Shown here: positions 24,884 through 36,699 of the stretch, piece after piece | Position numbering within the stretch: position 1 is the first letter of the stretch | Layout: each line of letters begins with the position of its first letter | Assembly: GCF_000003195.3 (NCBI RefSeq) | Contig: NC_012870.2 | Coordinates: 3,712,501 to 3,776,500 of the forward strand | Direction of reading: 5' to 3' | DNA length: 64,000 nt | Origin: Sorghum bicolor | Taxonomy: Eukaryota > Streptophyta > Magnoliopsida > Poales > Poaceae | The notes under the pieces: model-generated | Seen by the model: the letters and a program-made list of their open reading frames with translations, nothing else | The model's database searches: none | What the model was told of the DNA's origin: nothing | Made by a program: the position numbers and the translations under genes

Positions 24884-25503
24884 TAGTTGAGTTGGGGCAA
24901 AGCGAATGCATGGGCTTGCAAACCTTCCTTTCACTTGACTTGGGCCAAGTCAAGTGAAAGGGCCAACCAGACTAGAGACTACAAGGGTGAAGGAGGGCGC
25001 ACATCAGAGAGGATTGAACAGAACTAGAAACGCCAATGCATCTTGTACCTCTTAATCTTGTTCGAGAACCCCCATTATTGTTCTTGCTTCCTATCCCTAA
25101 TTCCTCTCAATCCCTCCCCGATCCCTTACCAATTACCTTGAGTTTGTATCCTAAACCATCAAGAACTGTTGGTAACTATTTAACAGAGTTTTTCTCTCAC
25201 AATAAATCAATGAACAGTATTTTCAATAATGACTTATTAGCCAAACGAACAGGGCGAGTCTGATGCGCACTATACCGGACTAGATAGAGGGGGAGGGGGG
25301 TTGTAACTCATTTTGGGTGTCGTCAGCCTTCATCCTTTGATTTGACTTCTGAAACATAGGTTTTTAGACGTGACGAAACGTTTCACTCTCATCCTAATCC
25401 CCCTGCCTCCAGCAAAAAACTAAGGCCCATGAAGAAACTAGTATGATGACTACTAGCTAACTAGCCCACGAAGCATAACATAGCAGTATACTCTTTTCTT
25501 TAA

Positions 25504-26422
25504 GGAAAAAGTCTATGTTAGGTCCTTCAACTTTCACAAAAGTCTATCTAAGGAAAAACCATGCACATTGCATACTTGACCTGGTTTTGAAAGCGGTTTT
25601 ACCTTTTTCTTTTTATTTATTTTGGCTGAATTTTTTGAAAAAAATCACAGTAAATCACATAAAAATTATAAAATAGAAAACTCAATTTTGTTGGACTTTA
25701 GATCAGTAGATCTACACATTGAATATATAATATAGTATGTTCTAGTACAATTTTTTTGATGCATCTTTAGATCTATGTTTTTTTAATTAATTAGACTAAT
25801 TATAGATACACTTTCTATGGTCTAATTGTGATGAAATTTATATGGTGAGCTAATTATTATATGTTTGAGTTATAGTAAAAAATTTATACTCATTGAATCA
25901 CGTATTACTTAGTTATAGATTTATTTAGGTTTATGCTTGTTAAATTATAATAAATATATAACTAAGTTATACATGATCTAATGAGTATGAAATTTTACCA
26001 TAGTTTAAACATATAATAATTAGTCTAACATAAAAAATTCACCACAATTGCACCATACAAACTATAGCTATGAATTATTCTAATTAATTATACAAAAACA
26101 CAGATCTAAAGCTACAATAAAAATTTTATACTAAAGCATACTATATTATATGTTCACTATGTAGATCTACTTATCTGGAGTCCAACACAATTAGAATTAC
26201 TATTTTATAAATTTTATGTGATTTACTCTAATTTTACAAATATTCAGCCAAAATAAATAAAAATAAAAAAAACAAAACTGCCTTCAAAACCGCTCATAAC
26301 AATGTCAGGAACGTAATATGCATGGTTTTAAAAATTGAGGGATGTATTTTACCCGGTTTTGAAGTTCAGGAATGAAAAACAGACTTTTACGAAAGTTGAG
26401 GGACCTAAAGTGGACTTCTTCC
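25504..26422. mobile_element. Mutator-like foldback element, 919 bp
   Basis: Terminal arms are inverted copies: left GGAAAAAGTCTATGTTAGG, right CCTAAAGTGGACTTCTTCC. The inversion continues inward almost to the centre near 25950, so each arm is about 430 bp. Perfect 9-bp direct repeats TTTCTTTAA flank it at 25495-25503 and 26423-26431, the target size of Mutator-type transposases. No coding capacity is seen. A transcript across it would fold into a long hairpin. Confidence 0.88.
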
Positions 26423-26531
26423 TTTCTTTAAAAACAAGCTAGCATAGCAGCCCAATAAGTAAATCGTACATTGAATCCACTAGGTGCAATTCCTCGCTGG
26501 CTTGTGGCTGCCATAGTTCGAGGCGTTATTA

Positions 26532-26737
26532 GAGCACTCACAATGCAAGACTCTATCACAGAGTCCAAGACACTTAATTACATATTATTTATGATATTTT
26601 GCTGATGTGACAGCATATTTATTGAAGAAAGAGGTAGAAAAAATAAGACTCCAAGTCTTATTTAGACTCCAAGTCCACATTGTTCGAGGTAATAAATAAC
26701 TTTAGACTCTATGATAGAGTCTGCATTGTGAGTGCCC
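26532..26737. mobile_element. Tourist-like MITE, 206 bp
   Basis: Ends are inverted (left GAGCACTCACAATGCA, right TGCATTGTGAGTGCCC), with further pairing of AGACTCTAT motifs inside. TTATTA lies on both sides (26526-26531, 26738-26743); TTA is the usual PIF/Harbinger target. Confidence 0.8.
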
Positions 26738-26869
26738 TTATTATTTGTGAGATATGTGTCATCGTCATGTAGGAAGTTAAAAATACATTTTGACAAACAT
26801 GAATGAGAAGTAGATGAGAACGAGGGCTTGACCAACCTGACTCCCGTCCTCAAATAGTATTTAGTTACA

Positions 26870-27030
26870 TGTCATTGTCATTTAGGAAGCTAAAATACAT
26901 TTTTGACAGACATAAATGAGAATATAGGACAATAATGATACAATTAGACATTTTTAAAGTATCAAAAACTTAGATGAGAAGGAACAAAAAAAAATTAGAA
27001 CAAGGGACAAAAAAATTAAAAATGCTTGGT
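26870..27030. repeat. Array-associated repeat, copy 1
   Basis: This copy has the succession GGAAGCTAAAATACATTTTTG, a GATACAATTAG box, AGTATCAAAAACTTAGA and a TGCTAATATCTAGCACCG end. Diverged copies recur at 32455-32640, 33415-33580, 34425-34690 and 38385-38645. The copies at 26.9, 34.4 and 38.4 kb each precede P4H sequence. Confidence 0.65.
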
Positions 27031-27510
27031 GCTAATATCTAGCACCGTATAAGTTAACCGCAACATATACACTTTTTTTTTAAAAAAAAATACTTTTACA
27101 TGCATGCTTGTTCTGTAATATAGTATATTATAGCATTTAAAAATTATCCTTAAATATAATGCATTCTAGAAGATAAAAACCAAGTTTATATTAATTTTTT
27201 TCTATTTATCAACCAATCATCATTAATAATGCTGATAATAGTATTTGATTAGGAAATAAAACAAATATATATTATATCCTCTCTTAATTTGTTTTAATAC
27301 AGTTCCTAAAATGCACTGTACTGGGAGTATAACAGTAAGTACTATTATCGCCCACAGAAAACCATGTTCAATTCCCCTGGCGCCCGTCCGTTTCCGCTTC
27401 CTCCTCTCCCTGTCTCCGCTCCACTCCATTCCAGTGGGCGCCGCCGCCGACCGAATCCAGGTGACCGACCGCCTCTCCCTCCTGCAACTGACGCCGTGCC
27501 GCCCCCTTCT

Positions 27511-27517
27511 TTTTTAT
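27511..27517 (+). promoter_or_regulatory. Candidate TATA box of the P4H gene
   Basis: A TTTATAT motif lies about 80 bases upstream of the ATG at 27594, in a GC-rich leader. Spacing is plausible only if the 5' UTR is short. Confidence 0.3.
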
Positions 27518-27593
27518 ATCACTAAAGCACCAAGAATATAAGAGACCGGCACGATCGCCTCCGCAGCGCTCTTCCATTCGTCCCCAACTCCCT

Positions 27594-29645
27594 ATGGCGC
27601 CGCCGGTCGCCCTGCTCCTTCTCGCCGCCATCGTGCTCGCGCGGGTCGTCACCCACGCCCACGGTGGCGGCGGCGGCTTCTATGATCCGGCGCGCGTCAC
27701 CCAGCTCTCCTGGCGCCCCAGGTGAAACCGTGAAACGCCTTTGTGCCTGCCTGCCTCTACGGCTGCTGCGCTTTCACATTCTTCGCGTGGCTGTCATCGG
27801 TGACAGGCGTGTGCGCTGCGCTCTCGCAGGGCGTTCCTCTACAGCGGCTTCCTGTCGGACACCGAGTGCGACCACCTCATCAACCTGGTGGGTTGGGTTC
27901 CTCTTCCTCCCACTCATGGATTCGCGAATCGACGTTTCTGCAGCCGCCGCTGAGGCTTTTCGTGGTGGCGAGGATTACAGAGTCGTTTGCTTTTCCTTTC
28001 TGTTGGGTTCAGGCGAAAGGCAGCATGGAGAAGTCGATGGTGGCGGATAACGACTCCGGGAAAAGCCTCATGAGCCAAGTGCGCACCAGCTCCGGCGCCT
28101 TTTTGGCCAAGCACGAGGTAATCACTCTGCACCGTGCGATTCTTCCTCTTCTTGCTCGATCAAGGGAAATCCGACCGGTTGATTGTGTTAGTGCGTTCGC
28201 TCCATCTCTCTCCTCATCGCCATCGCACTGTGCACCTGCATTGGCACGGTAGAGACGAAGTGAGCAAGAAATGCTTCTTTGTACTGCAGAGCGATTAATT
28301 CACTATTGAACTGGATTAATTCACTATTGAACTGCTGGTTTAGCATGTGCTTGTTTAGTCCTTTTGCAAAAGACAGCTTATCTGCTGGCAGTGGTCTTTC
28401 CTTGAGATCAAGCCATAATGACTGAATACTAGTACTTCTGCTAACTGATGATAACTAAAACAGGCGAATTTGTACAGTGTCGACAAAATAAACCCCTTTC
28501 CTTGAAAAGATCAAAGTAGCTATTTATCTGACTGAAAAGATATTTGTGGCCTTCGTATGTTCATACATTTGCCTGGTGAAATATATGAAATGAACATATA
28601 AACACAGCGTATACAGCCAGAGCTGCATCTGGCAATTCATGCATGCCAAACAGCTTTGCATACCCTCTAACCCAAACACCTACTGATGTACTTCTTTCTG
28701 TTGACCCATCAAAGGATGAAATTGTCTCTGCAATTGAGAAACGCGTAGCTGCTTGGACATTTCTTCCGGAAGGTAATTTGCACTGGGTCATTTGCCTCAT
28801 GCCCTCATGGAGCTAGATGGACATTCTCTGACTGTTGCTATGTTTCTCGTTCAGAAAACGCTGAATCAATGCAGGTTCTGCGCTATGAAATCGGTCAGAA
28901 GTATGATGCCCACTTTGATTATTTTCATGACAAAAATAACGTGAAGCATGGCGGTCAGCGATTTGCAACTGTCCTTATGTACTTGACAGATGTCAAGAAG
29001 GGTGGAGAAACTGTATTTCCAAATGCTGAGGTACACACTTCTGAGATTATTTTCTGTCTTTTGAAAATAGAGCTCTGAGATTACTTCAGTTATTTGTTTT
29101 TGCAATTAGAGTGACTTGGCATGTTGCTTTCAGGGAAGCCATTTACAGTACAAGGATGAAACTTGGTCAGAGTGTTCAAGATCTGGCCTGGCAGGTATCT
29201 TTCAGCCTCTTACATATTAAAAGTAATACTTTTCCGAGCTGATCTGCCTCTATCGGCATTGACGATTTACTTCAGTAGCCCCAAACAAAGTTTCCATTGT
29301 CCTATTCCCATGACAAGGCTGTGTTCTTCTCCTGCAGTGAAGCCAAAAAAAGGAGACGCGCTACTGTTCTTCGGTCTTCATCTCAATGCAACAACTGATA
29401 CAAGTAGTCTTCATGGGAGCTGCCCAGTAATTGAGGGTGAGAAGTGGTCTGCAACGAAATGGATTCACGTCAGATCATTCGATAATCCTCCAAATGTAAG
29501 GATGGACGCGCCATGTTCCGATGACAATGAGCTCTGCCCTAAATGGGCTGCTATTGGGGAATGTTACAAGAACCCAACATACATGGTTGGCACCAAGGAT
29601 ACTAATGGATTTTGCCGCAAAAGTTGTGGGCTCTGTGATGCTTGA
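27594..29645 (+). CDS. Prolyl 4-hydroxylase with C-terminal ShKT domain
   Basis: Exons 27594-27721, 27830-27887, 28013-28117, 28715-28772, 28855-29030, 29134-29194 and 29338-29645 keep frame and give 297 residues. An N-terminal hydrophobic segment (about 5-20) serves as signal peptide or anchor for the ER/Golgi. The 2-oxoglutarate/Fe(II) dioxygenase core is complete: HFD (H136, D138), distal H221 and K231 in EGEKWSATKW, the metal and 2OG ligands. From about residue 257 a six-cysteine ShKT domain ends CRKSCGLC. The enzyme hydroxylates proline in secreted proteins (extensins, AGPs, peptide hormones), the step before O-glycosylation. It is the only intact member of the local array; copies at 35 and 39 kb are dead. 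The small direct repeat TTAATTCACTATTGAACTG at about 28297-28333 is intronic. Confidence 0.93.
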
Positions 29646-29827
29646 ACTCCTCAACCAATCTGAATATGGTTTGGGGTGTTAAGCCACTCACTATAGGTTT
29701 TGACCCCATCATGTGTTTCACTCTGCTGAGTTGTAGATAACAGATGAACCAGGTCCCTGAGTAATACAGGAGTGATGTTTACTCCTTTCCATATGACCTG
29801 TAAATTTACCTGACAGCATCTTGAGAT

Positions 29828-29833
29828 AATAAA
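29828..29833 (+). terminator. Poly(A) signal of the P4H gene
   Basis: AATAAA occurs 183 bases after the stop, in sequence that is still similar to the flank of the pseudogene copy (about 36000-36030). Confidence 0.5.
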
Positions 29834-32120
29834 AGTAAAAAATTTCTGTCAGGACGACGCAAACTCGTTCTGTGTTACTTGCCATACAGCCTGACGGAAC
29901 ATCAAGATATTCCTTCGGCAATGTCCTGCATAAGTTGGTGTGAACTATAAAGTCTTCAGAGTTCAGAGATCATGTCCCAGTCCATCCCGCCAAGGCCACA
30001 CTGCAAAAACCTGTTTCTCAGAGTTTTCAGTTTCATGCCCGATAGGCAATAGCTCCAAGCTGGTTAAGGGGAAGTGCAAACTTTAATTTAGGTTATAAGC
30101 ATGAATCAAGAGCCCGCATTCATTTGAAGCTTCTGATGCTGCGGAAAATTCAAGTAAAAATTAATGATGAAACAAGCAAAAAAAAAAAGTAGTACTTAAC
30201 GAAGCTGAAATTCTGGTTTACCATCATCCTGTTCCAATGCATCAGGAAAGAACGGCTCCAGCTTTGCTTGCCGTCGAGGCCAACAAGCTCAAGGGATCTG
30301 CAAGACCGCAACGCCTAGCCGCAAGCAACGGCGTGGAGGCGCGGCGGCGAGGGCTTGTCAAGAACGCTCCACCGTAGCCTAGTATTGTACGGTTCCTGAC
30401 TGGCCCAATCAGAGGGGATTGAACGACAGGACAACTGAACGCAGGGACCCAAATGGAAATATACAAAGTAACCTACTGCCGCTGGGTCCAAGGCAGCATG
30501 TTTCTCTAACTCTTTTTAAAACAAAACGAACAAAAGCTTTGCCGATTATCACTGCCTAATTTTTTGTCCGTTCGTATGATTGTTTTTTTCTTTTTTTTTC
30601 TATGTTTGTTTCCCATAAGTATAAAAAAAACAAAGAATAAAAGCAACAAAATAAAGATTTTCACCATAATTTTTAACATAATTTTAGCAAACCAAAAGAT
30701 GGTTTTCTACTCTTTTTCTTTTTTCCTATGGTTTTTCTTTTTTATAATGATGTACATAGAGATGGCAATGGAGACCTGAGGACAATTCCGCTATCAAAGG
30801 ATGGGAAGGGTGGGATTTAATATTTTAATCCCCACAGGATTGAAATAGAGAAAATTTAGTCCCTATCGCCTTCGCGAGCCGTTCCTCGTGAACTTGCCCC
30901 CGCAAACTTTCTCTTACTCTAAATTAGTGACTTGGCATGTTAAAATCCTACCAAAAACTCAACACATTGCCTAGATAGCAAATTAAACCCTAATATAGAG
31001 GTCTCTTGTAATATGAAATTTTGTCTGTTGAATTTATATTTATTTGACACCATGAATTTACATTTTTGCTCTACAAATGTTGCACTCATAGCGAGAATGG
31101 GTTCCCCACATGGATAAATTCTCAGCGTGGAGATGGAGATGGGAGAAAAAGCTTCTCCACGAGCATTGGTGGGGATAGGGACAAAGAATTGTTCTCCCAA
31201 TAGAGACGGGGATGGGGAGACATCCGCAACAGAGAATTCCTTGTTGACATCTCTAAATGTATGCATGTACTAGTATAATTCCTGAAGAGAACCACCCAAG
31301 GGTGTATAAAAAGAGGTCTCTCGTCATAATCACCAGTGGATAGAGGATAGATATTTGACATACTAGCAATCGTCTCCTTTTCGATATTTAACTGAAATAA
31401 CATGTAGGTAGTCTAAACAATAAAGCTATGATATATCTACGAGTAAGTATTTTTATGCTTTACATAGGAGAAAAAATCTATCAAGATAAAAAGAGCACTC
31501 GTATTCTCGTTTCCCATAAATATTCTATAACTTAATTTTCTTTATAGTAACGCATGGACATATTTGTTATAGTATATTATAAAAGAGAGAACATTCTTTG
31601 GCCTATCTTTTTAAAATTTTCTAAAGGGTCCTCGCATCCTCCATGTACCGTATATATGAGTTAGAATAACTAGCATCGGTGCAACAACGCGCATGTTTGC
31701 GATGGATGACTCTTCTCTCCCCTAGGCTCCAGCTGGGCCCATTGTTCACCAGAGCTCTCTCGCATAGGACCTCGTGCTCTTCTTTGGTCACACACCACAA
31801 GAAACTAGAACACTCAGGTTGTAGGTGGACCAAAGAATACAACAGATAACAACACGCTTTCTTGTTGAAATATGACAAGGTTTACAAGCGAACTAGCAAT
31901 TTGGAAGAACTTGAAACCATCCTCGTTCGATATAGTGCCTATATAAATGTGTAGTGAAGTCCACAAATAAGATTACAAGTTTTAGTTTTGCATTACAATA
32001 CATGATAAACCTAATATTACAATACCAGTTTAGAGTGACAGCGGATGTTTAGAAATACTAAGATGATTACAATACTAGTTCAATTCATTTGAACACATTA
32101 TTGAAAGTTCAAACCATGCA
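29834..32120. other. Noncoding part of the P4H duplication unit
   Basis: No gene is recognised. 29740-30490 is similar to 35935-36700, and 31670-31870 is similar to 37410-37630 (shared TGTGCTCTTCTTTGGT, CACACACTACAAG-type blocks, ATAGATAACAACATGC). These pairings put the sequence in the duplicated unit. Short reading frames around 30240-30470 exist in both copies but differ in frame and are probably not genes. Confidence 0.55.
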
Positions 32121-32320
32121 TTGCTTCAAACTTAACTACGACAAGGATACTTGTCAAAAAAAAAACTACGACAAGGATGTTCAGATCCTAGCCGAAAAGC
32201 CTTGAGCGAGTGGCCTCTTGAGCGGAGGGGCTTGACCCGTTTGACTAATGCCTTGGTCATCAAACAGTACTTATTGCCTTCGTAAGCATACTCGGGATAC
32301 ACGCGTTCCTACGTCATTAA

Positions 32321-32459
32321 GGACTTGTTTGGATATAGTCGTATTCGCATCAATCCACATATGTTGGGGTGGATTAGGGTGGAATTTAGTTCAAGTTCCA
32401 CTCTAATCCACCTCAACACATGTGGATTGAGTTGAATCCAACAACATCCAAACAAGGCC
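32321..32459. mobile_element. Tourist-like MITE, 139 bp
   Basis: The left end GGACTTGTTTGGAT and right end ATCCAAACAAGGCC are inverted, and the inner parts pair (AATCCACATATGTTGGGGTGG with CCACCTCAACACATGTGGATT). TAA flanks both sides (32318-32320, 32460-32462). Confidence 0.85.
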
Positions 32460-32646
32460 TAAAGGAGCTAAAAATGCATTTTGATAGTCCTGAATGAGAA
32501 TACGGGCAATTATGGTACAATTAGCAAGTTTAGTATAAAAACATTTTTAGAGTATCAAAGAACTATTAGAGGAGAACAGGGATAAATTTTAAAATGTGGT
32601 ACAATTAGCAAGTCTTAGTACCTATAATATTAAAGAGTCAAAATTA

Positions 32647-32879
32647 CTCCCTCTATCCACGAAAGAATCAATTCTTAAAATTTGTTGACTAACTTTATAG
32701 AAAAGAGTAACAACATCTATGACATAAAATATATATCTTATGAAAATATATTCTATGATAAATCTAATGGTACTAATTTGATATCATAAATCTTAATATT
32801 TTTTTAGAAATTTGGTTAAAATTTAAAAAATTTAACTTAGAACAATTCTAGGAAATGATTTTTTCATGGACGGAAAGAG
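32647..32879. mobile_element. Stowaway MITE
   Basis: The element starts CTCCCTCTATCCACGAAAG and ends TTTTCATGGACGGAAAGAG, partial inverted complements, with TA on both sides (32645-32646, 32880-32881). Confidence 0.75.
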
Positions 32880-33919
32880 TACTACATCTCTTTTTTTTTC
32901 AGCCGCCTCGCCCTAACTACTCAAATGGTAGAGAGTTTCTTACTATGTCTCTCACTTTTTTTTACTTTTCAAACTACACCCATGCCTTATGTGTCTGATG
33001 TGTGATGTGATCTAGACTATGAGTCATGACCCTATGTATATCTCATATGTAACTTGGACTCATGATCCACACTCATATATGAGTTAAAACAATTCGTGTC
33101 TAGCGATCGACGGAGTCTGATTACTAAATATATTAAGTTCTATATTGTAACACGTACACGAATGTGTTTATTAGTGTAAGAGTATCAAAAACTCGGCAAA
33201 GAATCCATTTGAGGTGACACCAGCCCCAATCCTTTGATTTGATTTCTGAAACCCATGTTTCTTGGGCGCTACAAAACGTTTCACTCCGATCCAACAGAGT
33301 GGTAGCCTAGGGAGACCTCGAGCCTTGAGTGGCCTCCCGGGCATGGGCTTGATCGGCCTGACTAAGCCTTAGTCATGAGGACATCCAAGATACTTCCATA
33401 ATTATTTATGGGGAGCTAAAAATGCCTTAACGATGACATCCAAGATACGTTCATCATCATTTATGGGGAGCTAAAAATGCATTTTAGTATACAAAATTAG
33501 AATATGGGGGTAATTGTGGTACAATTAGCAAATTTAGTATAAAAATGCATTTTAAGACTATCGAAAACATACATATGAGTTAGAATAACTCTAACTCACG
33601 ATCAGGGATCATGCCCCTATAGGTTTTGAGTTCCGTTATAATGCACAGGTACATCATCCTTTGATTTGACTTATGGATGTTTCTTTGACGCTATGAAAGG
33701 TTTCACTTGGATCCCAACACAGTGATAACTCGAGAAGCCCTCAAGCCCTGAGTGGCCTCAGGAGCAGGGTTTGACCGTCCTGGCTAATGCCTTAGTTGTA
33801 GTCATCATGTTTGGGGACCAAAGGTATCCATTTTCTGTTTGGTTTAGAGGGTTAGTTGTATCCTAGTTTTCTATTTGATTCCAAGACAAATGGATTTGGG
33901 TTGCTGACCCCTAACATAA

Positions 33920-34260
33920 GGGCCCCATGTGTCATCCTCATCATCTTTCTTCTTCTTGTGTGTCGACTTCAATCTCGATCCGCACTCGATGCAGCGATGC
34001 CGCCTAGCCCCCGATGCTGCCCCGCCCTCGATCTCCGCCTGCAGGAGCTTTAACGTCGTGCACACCGAGCAGCCATGCCTTCCACCGCCAGCAAGAGCAC
34101 GACCTCCGCCCGCCACCACCCCTGGGACCGCCTCCTCGACCTCCTCCCGCGAGAGCACAACCTCTACTCCGCACAGAAGGCACTGCTCTCCCACGTAGTA
34201 GCTCTGCCGCCACCACATAGGAGCGCAAGACACGTAAGGAGCAAAGTGGATCGCCATTGA
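33920..34260 (+). other. GC-rich exon-like island, identity unknown
   Basis: A GC-rich island stands in AT-rich repeats. Reading frames are open on both strands; the most protein-like plus-strand one (34075-34257) includes HPWDRLLDLLPREHNLYSAQKALLSHV. I recognise no family. It could be a gene fragment or first exon carried by a transposon. Confidence 0.25.
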
Positions 34261-34693
34261 ACCCACATATATACGTTATATTTCCTACTGGGGATGAACC
34301 CAACCCACCTGATCCTCAAACCAAATATTGCAAAATTAGGGTCCAACCGACCCGAACCCACATCACCCCTCCATCCAAACACATGGATATCCAAGATATG
34401 AGTTATCATCATTTAGACATAAAAAAGAATATGGGATAATTATGATACAATTAGAAATTTTACTATATTAAAAATGCAATTTAGAGTATCAAAAACTTAT
34501 ATAAGAACCAGGGACAAAAAAAATTATCATAATTTATAGGGAGCTAAATATGCATCTTGGTAGACATTAGTAAGAATATAGAATAATTGTGGTACAAATA
34601 GCTAATTTAGTATGAAAATGCAATTTTAGAGTATAAAAAACTTATATAATAATGAGGAACAAAGAAAAAATTAAAATGCTTTGTGCTAATTTC

Positions 34694-34875
34694 TAGCACG
34701 GTGTACAACATCTGCTATGTAAGCTGATTAGCTGTGCCATCCCTTTCCGGGAGGCAATTTTTTTTCTAGCACCGTGTACAACATCTGCTATGTACATGTG
34801 TTTATACATACATGCTTCTTCTCTACACATATACATAGCTGATTAGCTGTGCCATCCCTTTCCGGGAGGCAATTT
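34694..34875. repeat. Tandem duplication just upstream of the P4H pseudogene
   Basis: The block CTAGCAC.GTGTACAACATCTG through GATTAGCTGTGCCATCCC and TTTCCGGGAGGCAATTTT occurs twice, the second time with an extra ATACATAC-rich insert. A related form lies at about 38630-38775 ahead of the third P4H relic. Confidence 0.75.
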
Positions 34876-34989
34876 TATACGGAACTGTAACATATTTAAC
34901 TAAGTTTAACTAGCCGTATTTTAACAATACGGTACTAAAATCTACGACAGACGCACACTCCCCCGTCTGTGTCCGCTCCCCGCGCCTCG

Positions 34990-35950
34990 CGTCGCCGCCG
35001 CTCGCCCTGCTCCTTCTTGCCCCGCCATCGGCGCTCGCACGGGTTGTCTCCCACGCCCACGGCGGCGGGGGCTTCAGGCTTCTACGATCCGGCGCGCGTC
35101 ACCCAGCTATCCTGACGCCACAGGTGAAACGCCTCTCTGCCTCTCCGGATGCGCTCGCGGCCTGCGGTTTCACAATCTTCCGTCTGGCAAACAGTGACAG
35201 GCGTGTGCGCACCAGCCTCGGCACCTTCTTGGCCAAGCACAAGGTAATGACTCTGCACCTTCCTGTGCATTAGTGATTGTGTTAGTGCGTTCGTCCCAAT
35301 TCTTCTCCTCATTGCCATCACAATGTGCACCTGCATTGGCACGGTAGAGATAAAGTGAGCAAGAAATGTTTCTTTCTAGTAATAACCGGTGATTAATGCA
35401 ACATTGAACTGTTGGTTTAACATGTCCTAGTTTAGTTCTTCTGAAAAAAGACAGTGGTCTTTCCTTGAGATGAAGCCATGATGACTGAATACTATCACTT
35501 CTGCAAACTGATGATAACTAAATCAGGTGAATTAGTATAGTGAACTCCTTTCCTTGAAAACATCGAAGTAGCTATATATCTGAATGAAAAGATATTTATG
35601 CCCTTCGTTTGTTCATACATTTTCCTGGCTATTCATGCATGCCAAACAGCTTTGCATACCCTATAACCCAAACAGTTACTGGTGTACATCTTTCTATTCA
35701 ACCATCAAAGGATGAAGTTGGCTCTGCAATTGAGAAACGCGTAGCTACTTGGACACATTTCTTCCGGATGATAATTTGCATTGGGTCATTGTCTCATGCA
35801 GCTAGATGGACATTCTCTGACTGCCGCTATGTTTCTGCTTCAGAAAACGCTGAATCAATTCAGATTCTGCGCTATGAAATCGGTCAAAAGTATGATGCCC
35901 ACTTTGATTATTTTCATGACAAAAACAACCTGAAGCAGGTCTCTGAGTAA
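34990..35950 (+). pseudogene. Prolyl 4-hydroxylase pseudogene
   Basis: Exon 1 is recognisable at about 35005-35122 but has lost the intact ATG context and carries an in-frame TGA where the functional copy has the tryptophan of SWRP. Exon 2 and most of exon 3 are gone: intron 1 runs at a GTGCGC motif straight into the end of exon 3 (about 35197-35243). Exon 4 (about 35714-35770) and the front of exon 5 (about 35845-35938, with YEIGQKYDAHFDYFHDKNN) follow. After GAAGCA the sequence jumps to what is 3' flank in the intact copy (GGTC.CTGAGTAATACAGG). Catalytic distal histidine, lysine and the ShKT domain are absent. Similar flank continues to about 36700. Confidence 0.9.
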
Positions 35951-36699
35951 TACAGGAGTGATGATTACTCCTTTCCATAGGACCTATGCATTGAGCTGAC
36001 AACATCTTGACATAAAAGTAAAAAAATTCTGTCAGGACTTTGTAAACTCGTTCTGATGTGTTGAGTGTTACTAGCCATTCAACCTGACGGAACATCCAGA
36101 TATTACTTCGGCAATGTCCGGCATAAGTTGGTCTGAACAGAACTATGAAGTCTTCAGAGTTCAGGTCCCAATTCATCCTGCCAAGGCCACACTGCAAAAA
36201 CCTGTTTCTCAGAGTTTTCAGTTCCATGCCCAATAGCTCCAAGCAGGTCAAGAGGAAGTGCTAACTTTAATTTAGGTTATAAGCATGAATCATAATCCAC
36301 ATTCAAATGAACTCTTCTAATGCTGAGGAAAGTTCAACTAAACAATAATGATGAAACAAGCCAAAAAAAAAAGAGAGAGTAGTACTTAACATTAACAAAG
36401 CTGAAATTCTGGAACCAAGCGTTTAGCCATTATCATCCTGTTCCAAGTAACTTCACACCGCAACAGGAAAGAATGGCTCCCTTGTTTGCCGTCGAGCCCA
36501 ACAAGCAAGCTCAAGGGATCTGCAAGACTGCAGCGCCTAGCCGCAAGCAACGACATGGAGGCGCGGCGGCTAGGGCTTGGCAATAACGCTCATTGGCAGC
36601 CTAGTCGTATCGTACGGTTCCTGACTAGCAGAATCGCAGGGGGTTGAACGATAGTACAAGTTAATGCAGGGACCCGAATGGAAATATACAAAGTAACCA

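Larger units (their letters stand above)
32130..33850. repeat. Dispersed degenerate repeats of the array
   Basis: Blocks at about 32180-32290, 33295-33400 and 33715-33800 share the wording GAGTGGCCTC, GCTTGA, CTGACTAA and GCCTTAGTCAT. Each is followed by GGGGAGCTAAAAATGCATTTT-like sequence. Weaker copies are near 26820 and 37800. No coding sequence is seen. Confidence 0.5.

Noticed and set aside
27664..28252. Open frames of 128 and 169 codons overlapping P4H exons
   Set aside because: They run through P4H introns and in other frames; the spliced P4H frame explains the sequence.
30242..30466. Minus-strand frame with partial counterpart at 36392-36583
   Set aside because: Both copies belong to the duplicated flank; frames are not preserved between copies and no family is recognised.
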